Shown: positions 28,928-37,327, counted from the first letter of the stretch. The stretch is DNA of 64,000 nt from Celeribacter neptunius (GCF_900113955.1 NZ_FORH01000001.1:798395-862394); one strand, 5' to 3'. Notes: generated from the sequence alone by a model not told the origin. Program-made: numbers and translations.

Positions 28928-28977
28928 TGCAACCAATATAGGGTGCAAAGTTAAATATGCAACCATTTTAGGTTGCG
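28928..28977 (-). promoter_or_regulatory. Two 20-bp inverted repeats: predicted operator
   Basis: TGCAACCAATATAGGGTGCA (28928-28947) and TGCAACCATTTTAGGTTGCG (28958-28977) are copies of one imperfect palindrome, TGCAACC-N6-GGTTGCA. Their starts are 30 bp apart, close to three helical turns. They lie directly before the SatD-like start codon. The likely binder is the product's own helix-turn-helix domain. Confidence 0.7.
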
Positions 28978-29017
28978 TATAGCGTTTCGCATCCCAAAGT
29001 GGATGCGCATATGTCGC

Positions 29018-29875
29018 TCACTCCTCGCCGAACCGCTCGGGCGACATCAGCAGCTCTGCCAGTGCGTCGAGCGCGGCGCGGACCGGTGGGTCAAAGCGGG
29101 CATCGTGATGGCTGACCAGCCATTCGTCATGGGTGAGCGCCTCGATCAGCGGGGAGACTTGCATCAGCCCGCCGATCTCGCGCCCGGCGAAACAGGGCAG
29201 AAGCGCCCGGCCCACGCCGGCCACGGCCATATCGGCGGCGGAGCGGGCGTCGGAGGCGGTGGCCACGATCTCATCCGCATGTTCGGTGCGAAGCCAGCGC
29301 TCCGACGGGGTCGTCGGTTGGTCGTGATGCAAGGTGACATAGCCCGTCACCTCGGGGCCCGTGGCATATTCCGCATAGTGCAGGGTGCCCAGCTTGCGCC
29401 CGGCGAGCCAGCTTTGCTCCGGACGACGGTTGCGGATGCCGATATCGGCCTCGCGCCGGGCGATGTCGACATTGGAATTCGAGGCCAGAAGCGCCGGGCG
29501 CCAGGGGCTTTCCCGCGACCAGATCTCCGAGAGGTGGCGCGCCACGTAACGCGTGGTCCAGCGGCCGGCGGTGATCCGCACCTCGGGCGCGCTCTCACGA
29601 ATCTGAAAACGACAGAGGCGGGTGGCGGCTTCGCGCAGGGCCTCGGCTTCCTGCAACAGCGCGCGGCCCTCGGAGGTCAGGCTGTAGCCGCGCCCACCGC
29701 GCTCGAACAACCGCTTGCCCAGAAGCCGCTCCAGCGTCGCCATGCGGCGCGACAGGGTTGGTTGCGGTGTGCCGGTGGCCAGCGAGGCGCCTGCCAGCCC
29801 GCCGGCATCTGCGACGGCGAGAAACAGGTAGTAATCATCCAGTTTCGGCATCTCCCGGCCACTTGGATCTTTCAT
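29018..29875 (-). CDS. LysR-family transcriptional regulator
   Basis: A 285-residue regulator. The N-terminal winged helix-turn-helix (~residues 10-70) has DYYLFLAVADAGGLAGAS, TGTPQPTLSRRMATLE and GKRLFERGGRGYSLT. An effector-binding domain (~90-275) follows. An in-frame ATG at 29851 (MPKLDDY) is an alternative start. The target is unknown: the gene is divergent from a small unknown gene, and no metabolic gene is adjacent. It reads towards the SatD-like gene on the same strand with the operator region between them. Confidence 0.9.
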   Translation of the reverse strand: MKDPSGREMPKLDDYYLFLAVADAGGLAGASLATGTPQPTLSRRMATLERLLGKRLFERGGRGYSLTSEGRALLQEAEALREAATRLCRFQIRESAPEVRITAGRWTTRYVARHLSEIWSRESPWRPALLASNSNVDIARREADIGIRNRRPEQSWLAGRKLGTLHYAEYATGPEVTGYVTLHHDQPTTPSERWLRTEHADEIVATASDARSAADMAVAGVGRALLPCFAGREIGGLMQVSPLIEALTHDEWLVSHHDARFDPPVRAALDALAELLMSPERFGEE

Positions 29876-29998
29876 CGTGAGGCCTTCATCGCTGCTCTTT
29901 CATTTTTGAAACCATTCTTCCGATCTCCGGCGCTGTTTCCGCAAATTTTCGAAGGTTAGTCTGAAGGTGTCTTCCAAAAATGCAAGCCAGGAGGCGTG

Positions 29999-30235
29999 AT
30001 GGTGCCGTTTTTTCCGATCAATCTGCCCAAGATCGACCCGCAGGTCAAAAGCCTCTATCGCGCGGAGCGGGAGGCCTTCGAGGCGGAGTTGCAGCGGCTT
30101 GAGGCGGCGCGGCCGCGCTGGTGGCGGCGGGTGGGGCGGTGGCTCAGACCGGAGCCTGGGGCGGATGAACAAAGAAAAACGGCCCACAGTCCCGAGACCG
30201 AAGGCCGTTTGCAAATCCGCTGTGCCGAGAGGTGA
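29999..30235 (+). CDS. Small basic, tryptophan-rich hypothetical protein
   Basis: A 78-residue frame starting at an ATG preceded by AGGAGG, a strong ribosome site. The N-terminus is PFFPINLPKIDPQVKSLY, followed by a charged helix (REAFEAELQRLEAARP) and a Trp/Arg cluster (RWWRRVGRWLRP). The last ~20 residues are encoded by DNA that also forms the sufT terminator, so the true end may be under little protein constraint. I do not recognise a family. Divergent from the LysR gene. Confidence 0.5.
   Translation: MVPFFPINLPKIDPQVKSLYRAEREAFEAELQRLEAARPRWWRRVGRWLRPEPGADEQRKTAHSPETEGRLQIRCAER
30177..30210 (-). terminator. sufT terminator
   Basis: AAACGGCC (30177-30184) and GGCCGTTT (30203-30210) form an 8-bp stem with an 18-base loop. 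On the minus strand a T-run follows. It lies about 27 bp beyond the sufT stop. Confidence 0.7.
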
Positions 30236-30236
30236 C

Positions 30237-30611
30237 TTACATGAAGCCGAGCTCGAGCCGGGCTTCGTCCGACATCATTTCCATGCCCCAGGGCGGGTTC
30301 CAGGTCAGTTCCACGTCGACCTGTTTGACGCCCGGGAGCGGTTCGATCGCATCGGCGACCCAGCCCGGCATTTCACCCGCCACCGGGCAGCCCGGCGCGG
30401 TGAGCGTCATCAGCACCACCACCTCGTTCTCGTCATTGATGTCGATCGTGTAGACAAGGCCGAGATCATAGATATTCACCGGGATTTCCGGGTCATAGAC
30501 CGTGCGGCAGGCCTCGACCACCGCCTCGTGCAGCGGGTGATCGGTGCTCGACGGTTTGATCAGCGGCGTGCCCTCGACGGGGCTTTCCTGCGGTTGTGCA
30601 TTTTCGGTCAT
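30237..30611 (-). CDS. sufT: SufT-like Fe-S assembly protein (MIP18/DUF59 family)
   Basis: A 124-residue protein of the MIP18/PaaD fold. The core ACRTVYDPEIPVNIYDLGLVY and the motif LTAPGCPVAGEMPGWV, with its conserved Cys, are diagnostic. VELTWNPPWGMEMMSDEAR closes the domain. Such proteins (SufT) help mature Fe-S proteins. The N-terminal ~20 residues are low-complexity and probably disordered. It is monocistronic; the other Fe-S genes in the window are the IscU-like gene (16294) and the A-type carrier (27183). Confidence 0.88.
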   Translation of the reverse strand: MTENAQPQESPVEGTPLIKPSSTDHPLHEAVVEACRTVYDPEIPVNIYDLGLVYTIDINDENEVVVLMTLTAPGCPVAGEMPGWVADAIEPLPGVKQVDVELTWNPPWGMEMMSDEARLELGFM

Positions 30612-30785
30612 GCGCGAGATCCCTTGGGTTTGGCCAATGTCCGGCCTCTATTTCCGACTGATCATATAAGGAATAGCGCGGCGAAGGTCCAGAGCAAGCC
30701 GCCCGGGAATGTCTTCTGGCGCGAGGTGTTTCTGAGCCCCGTGCGCCGCGCACAGCTCAATCGACGTCTGATCGGTGTCCGAATG

Positions 30786-32198
30786 TCATCTGCCCGGGTG
30801 GGTCTTCTTGGTCACGGATTTCTTTGCCGGTGCCGGACGGACGCGTTTCTCGATCATGTCGAACAGGGCGCCGGCGAGGTTCTTGCCGGTCGTGGTCTCG
30901 GCGCCTTCGAAGCCGGGCGAGGAGTTGACCTCGAGCACTTTCGGCCCGTCCTCGGCGCGCAAAAGATCCACTCCGGCCATCCTGAGCCCGAAGGCCTTGG
31001 CCGAGCGCAGCGCGGTTTCCCGCTCTTCCTTGCTGATCCGGACCGTCGAGGCGGTGCCGCCCAGATGCAGGTTGGAGCGGAAATCCCCGCCCGAGGACGA
31101 GCGTTTGATCGCCGCCACCACCTTGCCATCGATGACGACACAGCGGATATCGACGCCGGCGGCCTCGCGCACGAAATGCTGCACCAGGAAATTGGCCTTG
31201 AGGCCCCGGAAGGCGGAAATCACCGATTGTGCGGCTTTCTTGGTCTCGGCCAGAACCACGCCGCGGCCCTGGGTGCTTTCCAGCAGCTTGACGATCAAGG
31301 GCGCCTGACCGGCCAGAGCGATCAGGTTATCGGTGTCCTTGGGCGAGGCGGCAAAGGCGGTGGTCGGCATGCCGATGCGGTGACGCGCCAGCACCTGATG
31401 CGCTTGCAGCTTGTCGCGGGATTTGGCAATGCCTTCGGAGCCATTCACACAGAATGTCCCGATGGTCTCGAATTGCCGGATCACTGCCGTGCCGTAAGAG
31501 GTGATCGAAGCGCCGATCCGCGGGATCACCGCGTCATAGCGGGGCAGGCGGGCGCCATCGTAATAGATCTCGGGTGCCATGGCATTGATCGCCATGTAAC
31601 AGCGTGTGGTGTCGATCACCTCGACCACATGGCCGCGGGCCTCGCCCTCGGCCACCAGTCTCTGGGTGGAGTAATTGTCGGGCTCGCGCGACAGCACGGC
31701 AATGCGCAGGGCGCGCGCGGGCCCGGTGTCGCGGATGGCGGTGCTGAAATAGACGCTGTCATCGCGTTTCGGCTGACAGAAGCTCTCGGACGGCTGCACG
31801 ATCATGTCGTCGCCGATGGCCTGACGCCCGAGAAGCATGCGGTAGGCCATATTGGTGCGGTTGGTGAGCGTGATCTCGATCGGCCAGCTGCGGTCCCCGA
31901 TGGTGATCTCGGTGGCGATGACATAGCGCAGCTCGGTCTCGCCATTCGACGAGGTCACCTCGCGTCGGTCCACCACATCGGCGGAACACGAGATGGTGAT
32001 ATCCTCGCGCCCGGGCACTGGATGGATATTGAACCGCACCTTGGGGGTGTCCGCCTTGCCAAAGGGTTCGATGTCAAAGGCATGCAGCGCCGAGGTCTTG
32101 GCGCCTGTGTCCACCTTGATCTTCAGGGCGGGCAGGCCGAGCGCGGGCAGGGCGGCCCATTCTTCCCAGCCCAAAGCGAAAGCAGCTTTGTCAGTCAT
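30786..32198 (-). CDS. RimK-type ATP-grasp ligase fused to a retropepsin-like domain
   Basis: A 470-residue two-domain protein. Residues ~1-145 match the RimK-associated retropepsin-like domain, with the aspartyl-protease-type motif Asp30-Thr-Gly-Ala-Lys-Thr and NMAYRMLLGRQAI. Residues ~165-455 form a RimK-type ATP-grasp ligase (IGASITSYG, SRDKLQAHQVLARH, QGRGVVLAE, KRSSSGGDFRSNLHLGG, VLEVNSSPGFEGAE). RimK adds glutamate to ribosomal protein S6; the exact substrate here is unknown. The Lys/Pro-rich tail is probably disordered. The two domains are separate genes in many bacteria. Confidence 0.85.
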   Translation of the reverse strand: MTDKAAFALGWEEWAALPALGLPALKIKVDTGAKTSALHAFDIEPFGKADTPKVRFNIHPVPGREDITISCSADVVDRREVTSSNGETELRYVIATEITIGDRSWPIEITLTNRTNMAYRMLLGRQAIGDDMIVQPSESFCQPKRDDSVYFSTAIRDTGPARALRIAVLSREPDNYSTQRLVAEGEARGHVVEVIDTTRCYMAINAMAPEIYYDGARLPRYDAVIPRIGASITSYGTAVIRQFETIGTFCVNGSEGIAKSRDKLQAHQVLARHRIGMPTTAFAASPKDTDNLIALAGQAPLIVKLLESTQGRGVVLAETKKAAQSVISAFRGLKANFLVQHFVREAAGVDIRCVVIDGKVVAAIKRSSSGGDFRSNLHLGGTASTVRISKEERETALRSAKAFGLRMAGVDLLRAEDGPKVLEVNSSPGFEGAETTTGKNLAGALFDMIEKRVRPAPAKKSVTKKTHPGR

Positions 32199-32481
32199 GT
32201 CCCAGGTCTCACAATTTACGGGAAAGCACAGCGCCCGGACACCCGTTTTCGGGTCCCCGGCATCTGGCTGCTGCGCCCAATGTCATTCTTATGCGAGTCT
32301 GACAAGAGGCTTTGTCGCTTTTGTGACAGCGGGCCTACGCGCCCGGACAAGGCGCCGGGGCGCCCGGACGGACCGGCAACCCGCGCGCGGGTCATTTTTC
32401 TTGTGGCGCGCGGCTGATCCCTCTGGACGCCGGTCGCGCGCTTCGCTAAATGCCTTGTACTGCGCCGCGCACCGGCGCTTT

Positions 32482-32568
32482 GCCCGTGTGGTGGAATTGG
32501 TAGACACAGGGGATTCAAAATCCCCCGGCTTAACGGCCTTGCCGGTTCGAGTCCGGCCACGGGTACCA
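32482..32568 (+). tRNA. tRNA-Leu (anticodon CAA)
   Basis: An 87-base gene with a 7-bp acceptor stem (GCCCGTG/CACGGGT), a D-loop GGTGGAATTGGTAGACAC, an anticodon stem GGGGA/TCCCC with loop TTCAAAA, a long variable arm typical of leucine tRNA, and a T-arm GGTTCGAGTCC. CCA is encoded at 32566-32568. No other tRNA is adjacent. Confidence 0.97.
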
Positions 32569-32713
32569 ATTATTTCAAGAGGTTATCCACCAGACTTCTT
32601 GACAGGCCGCGACTGCGGATGGGCGGGCTTTGCCATCGCCGGTTTCAGGATATTCTCATATTTCCGGACATCCGTACCGCGGCGTGCCTCTCGCGGCTCA
32701 GCGTGTGGCGTCG

Positions 32714-32721
32714 TTAACCAT
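32714..32721 (+). promoter_or_regulatory. CtrA half-site TTAACCAT
   Basis: An exact TTAACCAT half-site upstream of the RTX-Hint gene. There is no second TTAA at the standard spacing, so alone it is weak evidence. Confidence 0.35.
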
Positions 32722-32885
32722 TTTCACTCCTGAAATGCAGCCCCCGAGAACGATTCGCCTTCGATTCGTCACAAACGGCGCTACGGACGGGGGGATTGTT
32801 CCGGTTTCCTCGCAAGTCAGCCTCGTTTTGTCGGATTGGTTCAGAATTGGATGAAGTGCCACTTTTTTTGACATATTGGCATCTG

Positions 32886-32934
32886 GCGGCGTTAACCAAG
32901 CTTTTTGATTGGTTTTTCCTAGGGTTAACGCCGC
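32886..32934. repeat. 12-base inverted repeat containing GTTAAC
   Basis: GCGGCGTTAACC (32886-32897) and GGTTAACGCCGC (32923-32934) are perfect inverted repeats with 25 bases between them. Each arm contains GTTAAC, so the site could be a paired protein-binding site or a stable stem-loop. Confidence 0.55.
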
Positions 32935-32968
32935 TTTTGAGGCCCTCGAGGGGCTCTGCGTTGGGGTG

Positions 32969-32983
32969 GTAACCATTTGTTAA
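32969..32983 (+). promoter_or_regulatory. Predicted CtrA box (GTAA-N7-TTAA)
   Basis: GTAACCATTTGTTAA has the same GTAA-N7-TTAA form as the box before ctrA. It lies about 430 bp before the RTX-Hint start, so the transcript leader would be long. Confidence 0.5.
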
Positions 32984-33412
32984 TAAATGAATATCGATGA
33001 ATTTTCAGGGGAAAAATCGGTGAGATTCGCGGGCTGACCATGTGGCCGAAATGGGAAGTTTTGGCCTTTTATTCGCCATATTTGAGCACAGTTGTGCCTT
33101 TTTCCCGGTTGCGAAAACGCATTTTTGCCATATCCATTAGACGTGCCCAACTGGGGGGCAAACATGGCCACGGGGGCGGCCACGTCTGATCGATGTCCGG
33201 AAAGGCATCGGCTTCGCGTGACCGATGTGGGTTCGAGACGGGAAACCGATCTCTGCTGCGTTGGGTTTGAGTATGCGAGTAACCGACGACGTTATGTCGT
33301 TCTGCCTTTCCAAATGCTTGTGATCGAACGTGTGTCGACGGCCTTGACCGATATCGGGGCTGGCCCTGTTTGTAGTGTCCGCTCAGCGCGGCTCGTGTGA
33401 TGGAGAGAGACG

Positions 33413-36178
33413 ATGACCACTAGCTATTACGATCCCTACAGGGATTACGATTCTTCCTGCGATCCGACGACGCCGACCACCGATGGAATTGTCGAAGGCA
33501 CGGCGGGCGACGATCTGATCGACGTCGCCTATACCGGTGACCCGGAAGGCGACATGATCGATGGCGCTGATGGTCTCAATGACATTGTCTATGCCGGTGA
33601 CGGCGACGACACCGTGCTGGGCGGTGAAGGCAATGACACGATCTACGGCGACACTGGTGCGACCGAAACCACCTCGACCGAGACCTTCTCCTGGTCCTCT
33701 CTCGCGGACACGGATTACTGCGGCTATGGCACCGTCGACAATGGCGAAGACCTGACCGGGGACACGCTGGTACAAAACACCGGTTCGGTCATCGTGACCG
33801 TTACCACGCCGGAGCTCGACTGCAGCTGGTGGGATGGTGATGACACGGTCACCTCGTCGTTCTCCACCAGCACGATGAACACCGATGGTGTCGACGGCGC
33901 TTCCGCGAGCTCGTCTCTCTCTTCTCTTGCGGATGCTGGTGAAACGGGCACTTACGACGTCGCGTTTTCCGACGAAGTGGAAAACGTCACCTTCAATATC
34001 TCCGACATCGATGCCAACCTCGGCCAGGTGACCGTGATCGCCTATGATGCCGATGGCAACGAGATCCCGGTGACCTTCGAGATCGGCTCCGATCTCACGC
34101 TCTCGGGCAACACCGTGACCGCGGCCGATACCGACAACGTGACCCCGGCGGATGACAGCAACACCGTGACGGTCTCCATTGCCGGTCCGGTGGCGTCTTT
34201 CGAAGTGATCCACACCAACCCGGGCACCGGCACCTCCGGCATCAACATCTCGGATGTGTCCTTCTCGGTCACCACCGTGGATGAGACCGGTGAGGGCGAG
34301 GGCGACGATACGCTGATCGGCGGCGCCGGCGACGACACGATCTTTGGCCAGGGCGGCAATGACACGCTTCAGGGCGATGCCGGCACCAACTATCTCGATG
34401 GCGGCGATGGCGATGACACGTTCATCGGCGGCGAGGGCGCAGACACGTTCCGCGGTGGCCGGGGTCAGGACAATATCGATTATTCCGGCTCCGATGCGGC
34501 GGTGAATGTCGATCTCTCGACCTCGACCCTGTCGGGCGGCGACGCCGACAATGACACGATCGAAAGCGGTATCGACGGGGTGATCGGCTCCGAATATGAC
34601 GATGTGCTCACCGGTTTCGACCATCAGGGCACCACGCCGGAAGACACCTATACCAACGAATTCTGGGGTATGGGCGGCGATGACACCATCTCCGGTGGCG
34701 GCGGCGACGATTATCTCGACGGCGGCGACGGCAATGACGTGATCGAAGGCGGCGACGGCGATGACATCATCATTGGTGGCCCGGACGGCACCCCGGATCG
34801 CGGCTACGGCCCCTATCTGGCGGACGATGCCGACCCGTATAACGACCGCGACATCCTCATGGGCGGTGCCGGCAACGACACGATCTATGGCGGTGACGAC
34901 AATGACATCATCGACGGTGGCGCCGATGACGACCATCTCGATGGCGGCTATGACGATGACACGATCACCGGCGGCACCGGCAATGACACGATCATCGGTG
35001 GCGAAGGCTCCGACACGATCGACGGCGGTGATGGCGACGACATCATCTATGGCGGTCTCGACCCGGCCTATCCGGACAGCCTGAACGTCCCCGATGATGC
35101 GGGCGATCTCGAGGTCGAGAATGGCAAGGACGTGATCGACGGCGGCGCCGGCAATGACACGATCTATGGCCAGGACGATGACGACCTGATCTATGGCGGC
35201 GACGGCGACGATTACATCGACGGCGGCATCGACGACGATACCATCTATGCCGGTGCCGGCACGGACATGGTGTTCGGTGGCGAAGACGAGGATACGATCT
35301 ACGGCGGCGGTGACAATGACGTGCTCGACGGCGGCGACGATCAGGACACGATCTACGTGACCTTCTCCGATGTGACCACCGGCGTTTACAACACCACGGT
35401 GCACGGTGGCGACGGCGGGATCGACTGGGATACGCTCGATCTCGGTGCGCTGATCTCCGATGGCTGGGTCATCACCCACCATGTCCAGAACCCGGACAGC
35501 GACGGCAACGGCTTCGACGGTCAGATCCAGCTCTACAATGCTGGCACCGACGAATATGCCAATATCAACTACACCAATATCGAGGAAGTCATTCCTTGCT
35601 TCACCCCGGGCACGCTGATCGCGACGCCGAAAGGGGAGATGAAGGTCGAGACCCTCTCGGTGGGCGATCGTGTGATCACCCGAGACAACGGCATTCAGGC
35701 GATCCGCTGGATCGGCAAGAAGATCCTGTCCGGGGCCGAGCTGGCCGCCCGTGGGGCGCTGAACCCGGTGATGATCCGTCAGGGCGCGCTTGGCGCCGGC
35801 CTGCCGGAGCGTGACATGCTGGTGTCGCCGAACCACCGGATGCTGGTGTCGAACGAGAAAGCCGCGCTTCTGTTCGAAGAGCACGAGGTTCTGGTCGCCG
35901 CGAAACACCTGACCCGCATGGAGGGTGTCGATGTGGTCGAGGCGTCCGAGGTCACCTATATCCATGTGATGTTCGACCGTCACGAGGTGGTGCTCTCCGA
36001 CGGCACCTGGTCCGAGAGCTTCCAGCCGGGCGATTATACCCTGGCCGGCATCGACGACGCGGCCCGCGACGAGCTCTTTACGCTCTTCCCGGAGCTGGAA
36101 GACGTCACCGCGCGTGGTGGTTTCTCGGCGGCCCGCCGGATCCTGCGCAAGCACGAGGCGGAACTGCTGGTCAACTGA
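33413..36178 (+). CDS. RTX-repeat secreted protein with C-terminal Hint domain
   Basis: A 921-residue acidic protein without a Sec signal peptide. RTX nonapeptide repeats (GGxGxDxxx) occur at residues ~42-80, ~296-355 and ~418-645 and should bind calcium after type I secretion. Residues ~85-290 form a Ser/Thr-rich region that looks like a beta-sandwich. The C-terminus (~729-880) is a Hint domain: Cys729 in IPCFTPGTLIATPKG, GDRVITRDNG and the block SPNHRM with His808. There is no terminal His-Asn splice motif, so splicing is unlikely but thioester cleavage is possible. GGAGAGAG precedes the ATG. No transporter gene is nearby. Confidence 0.88.
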   Translation: MTTSYYDPYRDYDSSCDPTTPTTDGIVEGTAGDDLIDVAYTGDPEGDMIDGADGLNDIVYAGDGDDTVLGGEGNDTIYGDTGATETTSTETFSWSSLADTDYCGYGTVDNGEDLTGDTLVQNTGSVIVTVTTPELDCSWWDGDDTVTSSFSTSTMNTDGVDGASASSSLSSLADAGETGTYDVAFSDEVENVTFNISDIDANLGQVTVIAYDADGNEIPVTFEIGSDLTLSGNTVTAADTDNVTPADDSNTVTVSIAGPVASFEVIHTNPGTGTSGINISDVSFSVTTVDETGEGEGDDTLIGGAGDDTIFGQGGNDTLQGDAGTNYLDGGDGDDTFIGGEGADTFRGGRGQDNIDYSGSDAAVNVDLSTSTLSGGDADNDTIESGIDGVIGSEYDDVLTGFDHQGTTPEDTYTNEFWGMGGDDTISGGGGDDYLDGGDGNDVIEGGDGDDIIIGGPDGTPDRGYGPYLADDADPYNDRDILMGGAGNDTIYGGDDNDIIDGGADDDHLDGGYDDDTITGGTGNDTIIGGEGSDTIDGGDGDDIIYGGLDPAYPDSLNVPDDAGDLEVENGKDVIDGGAGNDTIYGQDDDDLIYGGDGDDYIDGGIDDDTIYAGAGTDMVFGGEDEDTIYGGGDNDVLDGGDDQDTIYVTFSDVTTGVYNTTVHGGDGGIDWDTLDLGALISDGWVITHHVQNPDSDGNGFDGQIQLYNAGTDEYANINYTNIEEVIPCFTPGTLIATPKGEMKVETLSVGDRVITRDNGIQAIRWIGKKILSGAELAARGALNPVMIRQGALGAGLPERDMLVSPNHRMLVSNEKAALLFEEHEVLVAAKHLTRMEGVDVVEASEVTYIHVMFDRHEVVLSDGTWSESFQPGDYTLAGIDDAARDELFTLFPELEDVTARGGFSAARRILRKHEAELLVN

Positions 36179-36197
36179 TCCCATTGACGGATCTGAG

Positions 36198-36229
36198 CCG
36201 ATGCGCCGCTCTCGCTTTTGGCGCATCGG
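36198..36229 (+). terminator. Hairpin after the RTX-Hint gene
   Basis: CCGATGCGCC and GGCGCATCGG form a perfect 10-bp stem with a 12-base loop, 20 bp after the stop codon. No T-run follows, so it may protect the mRNA end or act only as a weak terminator. Confidence 0.5.
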
Positions 36230-36669
36230 ATAGTCTCCCGGAAGACCACAGGGGCTGGGTCTTTCGGGATGGCGCTTTTGACCGATTGCCATGGGCGCTT
36301 GGCAAAGATGATCATGAGCTGCCGCGATCCGCACAGTGATCCACTCTGTGATCGCCTGTGTTTCGTCCCGCAGGGGTGCCGATTTTCTGTCTCCAATATG
36401 TGATCAATCTTCGCATTTTCTTATGGCTGTCGAGAAAAGCTCCGAAAGCGCGCGTTATTGTTCTGAATTCGGAGGCAAAATCTGCACAGCATCGTGATTG
36501 ATGCGCCATGGATTGGTCTTTGAGGGCGTCAAAGCCGCGCTCCGACGCCGCTTTTCTGACAGGTCGGGGATCACCATGACGTGCCCATGACTTCCAGCAC
36601 GGAACTTACAGCACGATTTATGCGGCGCGGCTGCTTCTGAGCGGTTGAGAGCGTCTCGCAGCCCATGGC
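36230..36669. other. 440-bp stretch with no gene seen
   Basis: Between the RTX-Hint hairpin and the terminator of the MobA-like gene I see no supported coding frame, RNA or repeat on either strand. Confidence 0.5.
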
Positions 36670-36701
36670 AAAGGGCGGCACCCGGTCCGGGGCCGCCCTT
36701 T
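36670..36701 (-). terminator. Terminator of the MobA-like gene
   Basis: AAAGGGCGGC (36670-36679) and GCCGCCCTTT (36692-36701) form a perfect 10-bp stem, about 40 bp beyond the stop of the minus-strand gene. T-runs are short on both strands, so it may work in both directions. Confidence 0.65.
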
Positions 36702-36739
36702 TGGCTGTCTCCAGTCACCTTGTCCTGCGCGGTCGCGCC

Positions 36740-37327
36740 TCACATCTGTTGCCAGTCCTCGGGCGTGTTGACCTGCATGCAGGGGGCCTCGCTGGGCATC
36801 AGAACGCGTTTCACACCATGGATCTCGATCAGCTTCTGGAGCCCGTCCTCACCGCTCAGGCGCTCGAACTCCGGCAGCACGGCGGATGGGACGATCACCG
36901 GATAGCCTTCGCGGCCGCTCGGACATTCGGCCCGCACGATGCGACTGCCACCGAAGGTCTCGAACAGATTCACCACCGTGTCGAGATGGCTGGCGGTGAC
37001 AAAGGGCATATCGGCCATCAGGATTGCCAGCCCGTCGCAGTTCTTCTGGATCGCGTGGCGCGCCAGAGTCTTGAGCGTGTTGGCGATGCCCTGATCCGCA
37101 TCTTCGACGCTGAGATAGGGATCATGCGGCCGCAGGAGCGCGCGGCGGCCGAGGAAATAGGGATGGGTCTCGGCGGGCAGGGCGACGATGGTGTCGCGCC
37201 CATGAGCCGCGGTGACCGCGCGCGACAGCAAAGTGTCGGGCGAATGCAGCGAGGGTGGGGTCGCCAGCTTGTCGAACCCCATACGTCGCGATTTCCCGGC
37301 AGCACAAATGCCAATCAGTAGTTTCAT
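36740..37327 (-). CDS. MobA-like nucleotidyltransferase
   Basis: A 195-residue protein of the MobA-like NTP-transferase family. The N-terminal nucleotide-binding loop is ICAAGKSRRMGFDKL (residues ~7-21), a variant of LAAGxSxRMGxxK. The metal-site segment is AILMADMPFVTASHLD, and the end NTPEDWQQM is typical. MocA/MobA members attach CMP or GMP to molybdopterin; this exact substrate is not certain, since other family members act on different nucleotides. It is a single gene flanked by terminators, with no molybdoenzyme gene in the window. Confidence 0.82.
   Translation of the reverse strand: MKLLIGICAAGKSRRMGFDKLATPPSLHSPDTLLSRAVTAAHGRDTIVALPAETHPYFLGRRALLRPHDPYLSVEDADQGIANTLKTLARHAIQKNCDGLAILMADMPFVTASHLDTVVNLFETFGGSRIVRAECPSGREGYPVIVPSAVLPEFERLSGEDGLQKLIEIHGVKRVLMPSEAPCMQVNTPEDWQQM

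Larger units (their letters stand above)
32569..33412. other. 844-bp non-coding leader before the RTX-Hint gene
   Basis: No gene was found here on either strand; short frames have no ribosome sites or family resemblance. The stretch is less G+C-rich than its surroundings from ~32800 to 33130 and holds several TTAACC elements, a 12-base inverted repeat and a CtrA-type box (listed separately). It is unusually long for this gene-dense window, so a long regulated leader or a small RNA is possible. Confidence 0.5.

Noticed and set aside
32379-32400. Palindrome ACCCGCGCGCGGGT followed by TTTTT, as a terminator
   Set aside because: There is no plus-strand gene upstream for it to end; it lies between the RimK-fusion start and tRNA-Leu and may be chance.
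30099-32417. 772-codon plus-strand frame over sufT and the RimK fusion
   Set aside because: It crosses two intact minus-strand genes and a terminator; the composition is that of antisense reading.
33383-36334. 983-codon open frame antisense to the RTX-Hint gene
   Set aside because: It mirrors the repetitive RTX codons (GGC/GAT runs read as long open antisense), has no ribosome site and no recognisable domain, while the plus frame has clear RTX and Hint motifs.
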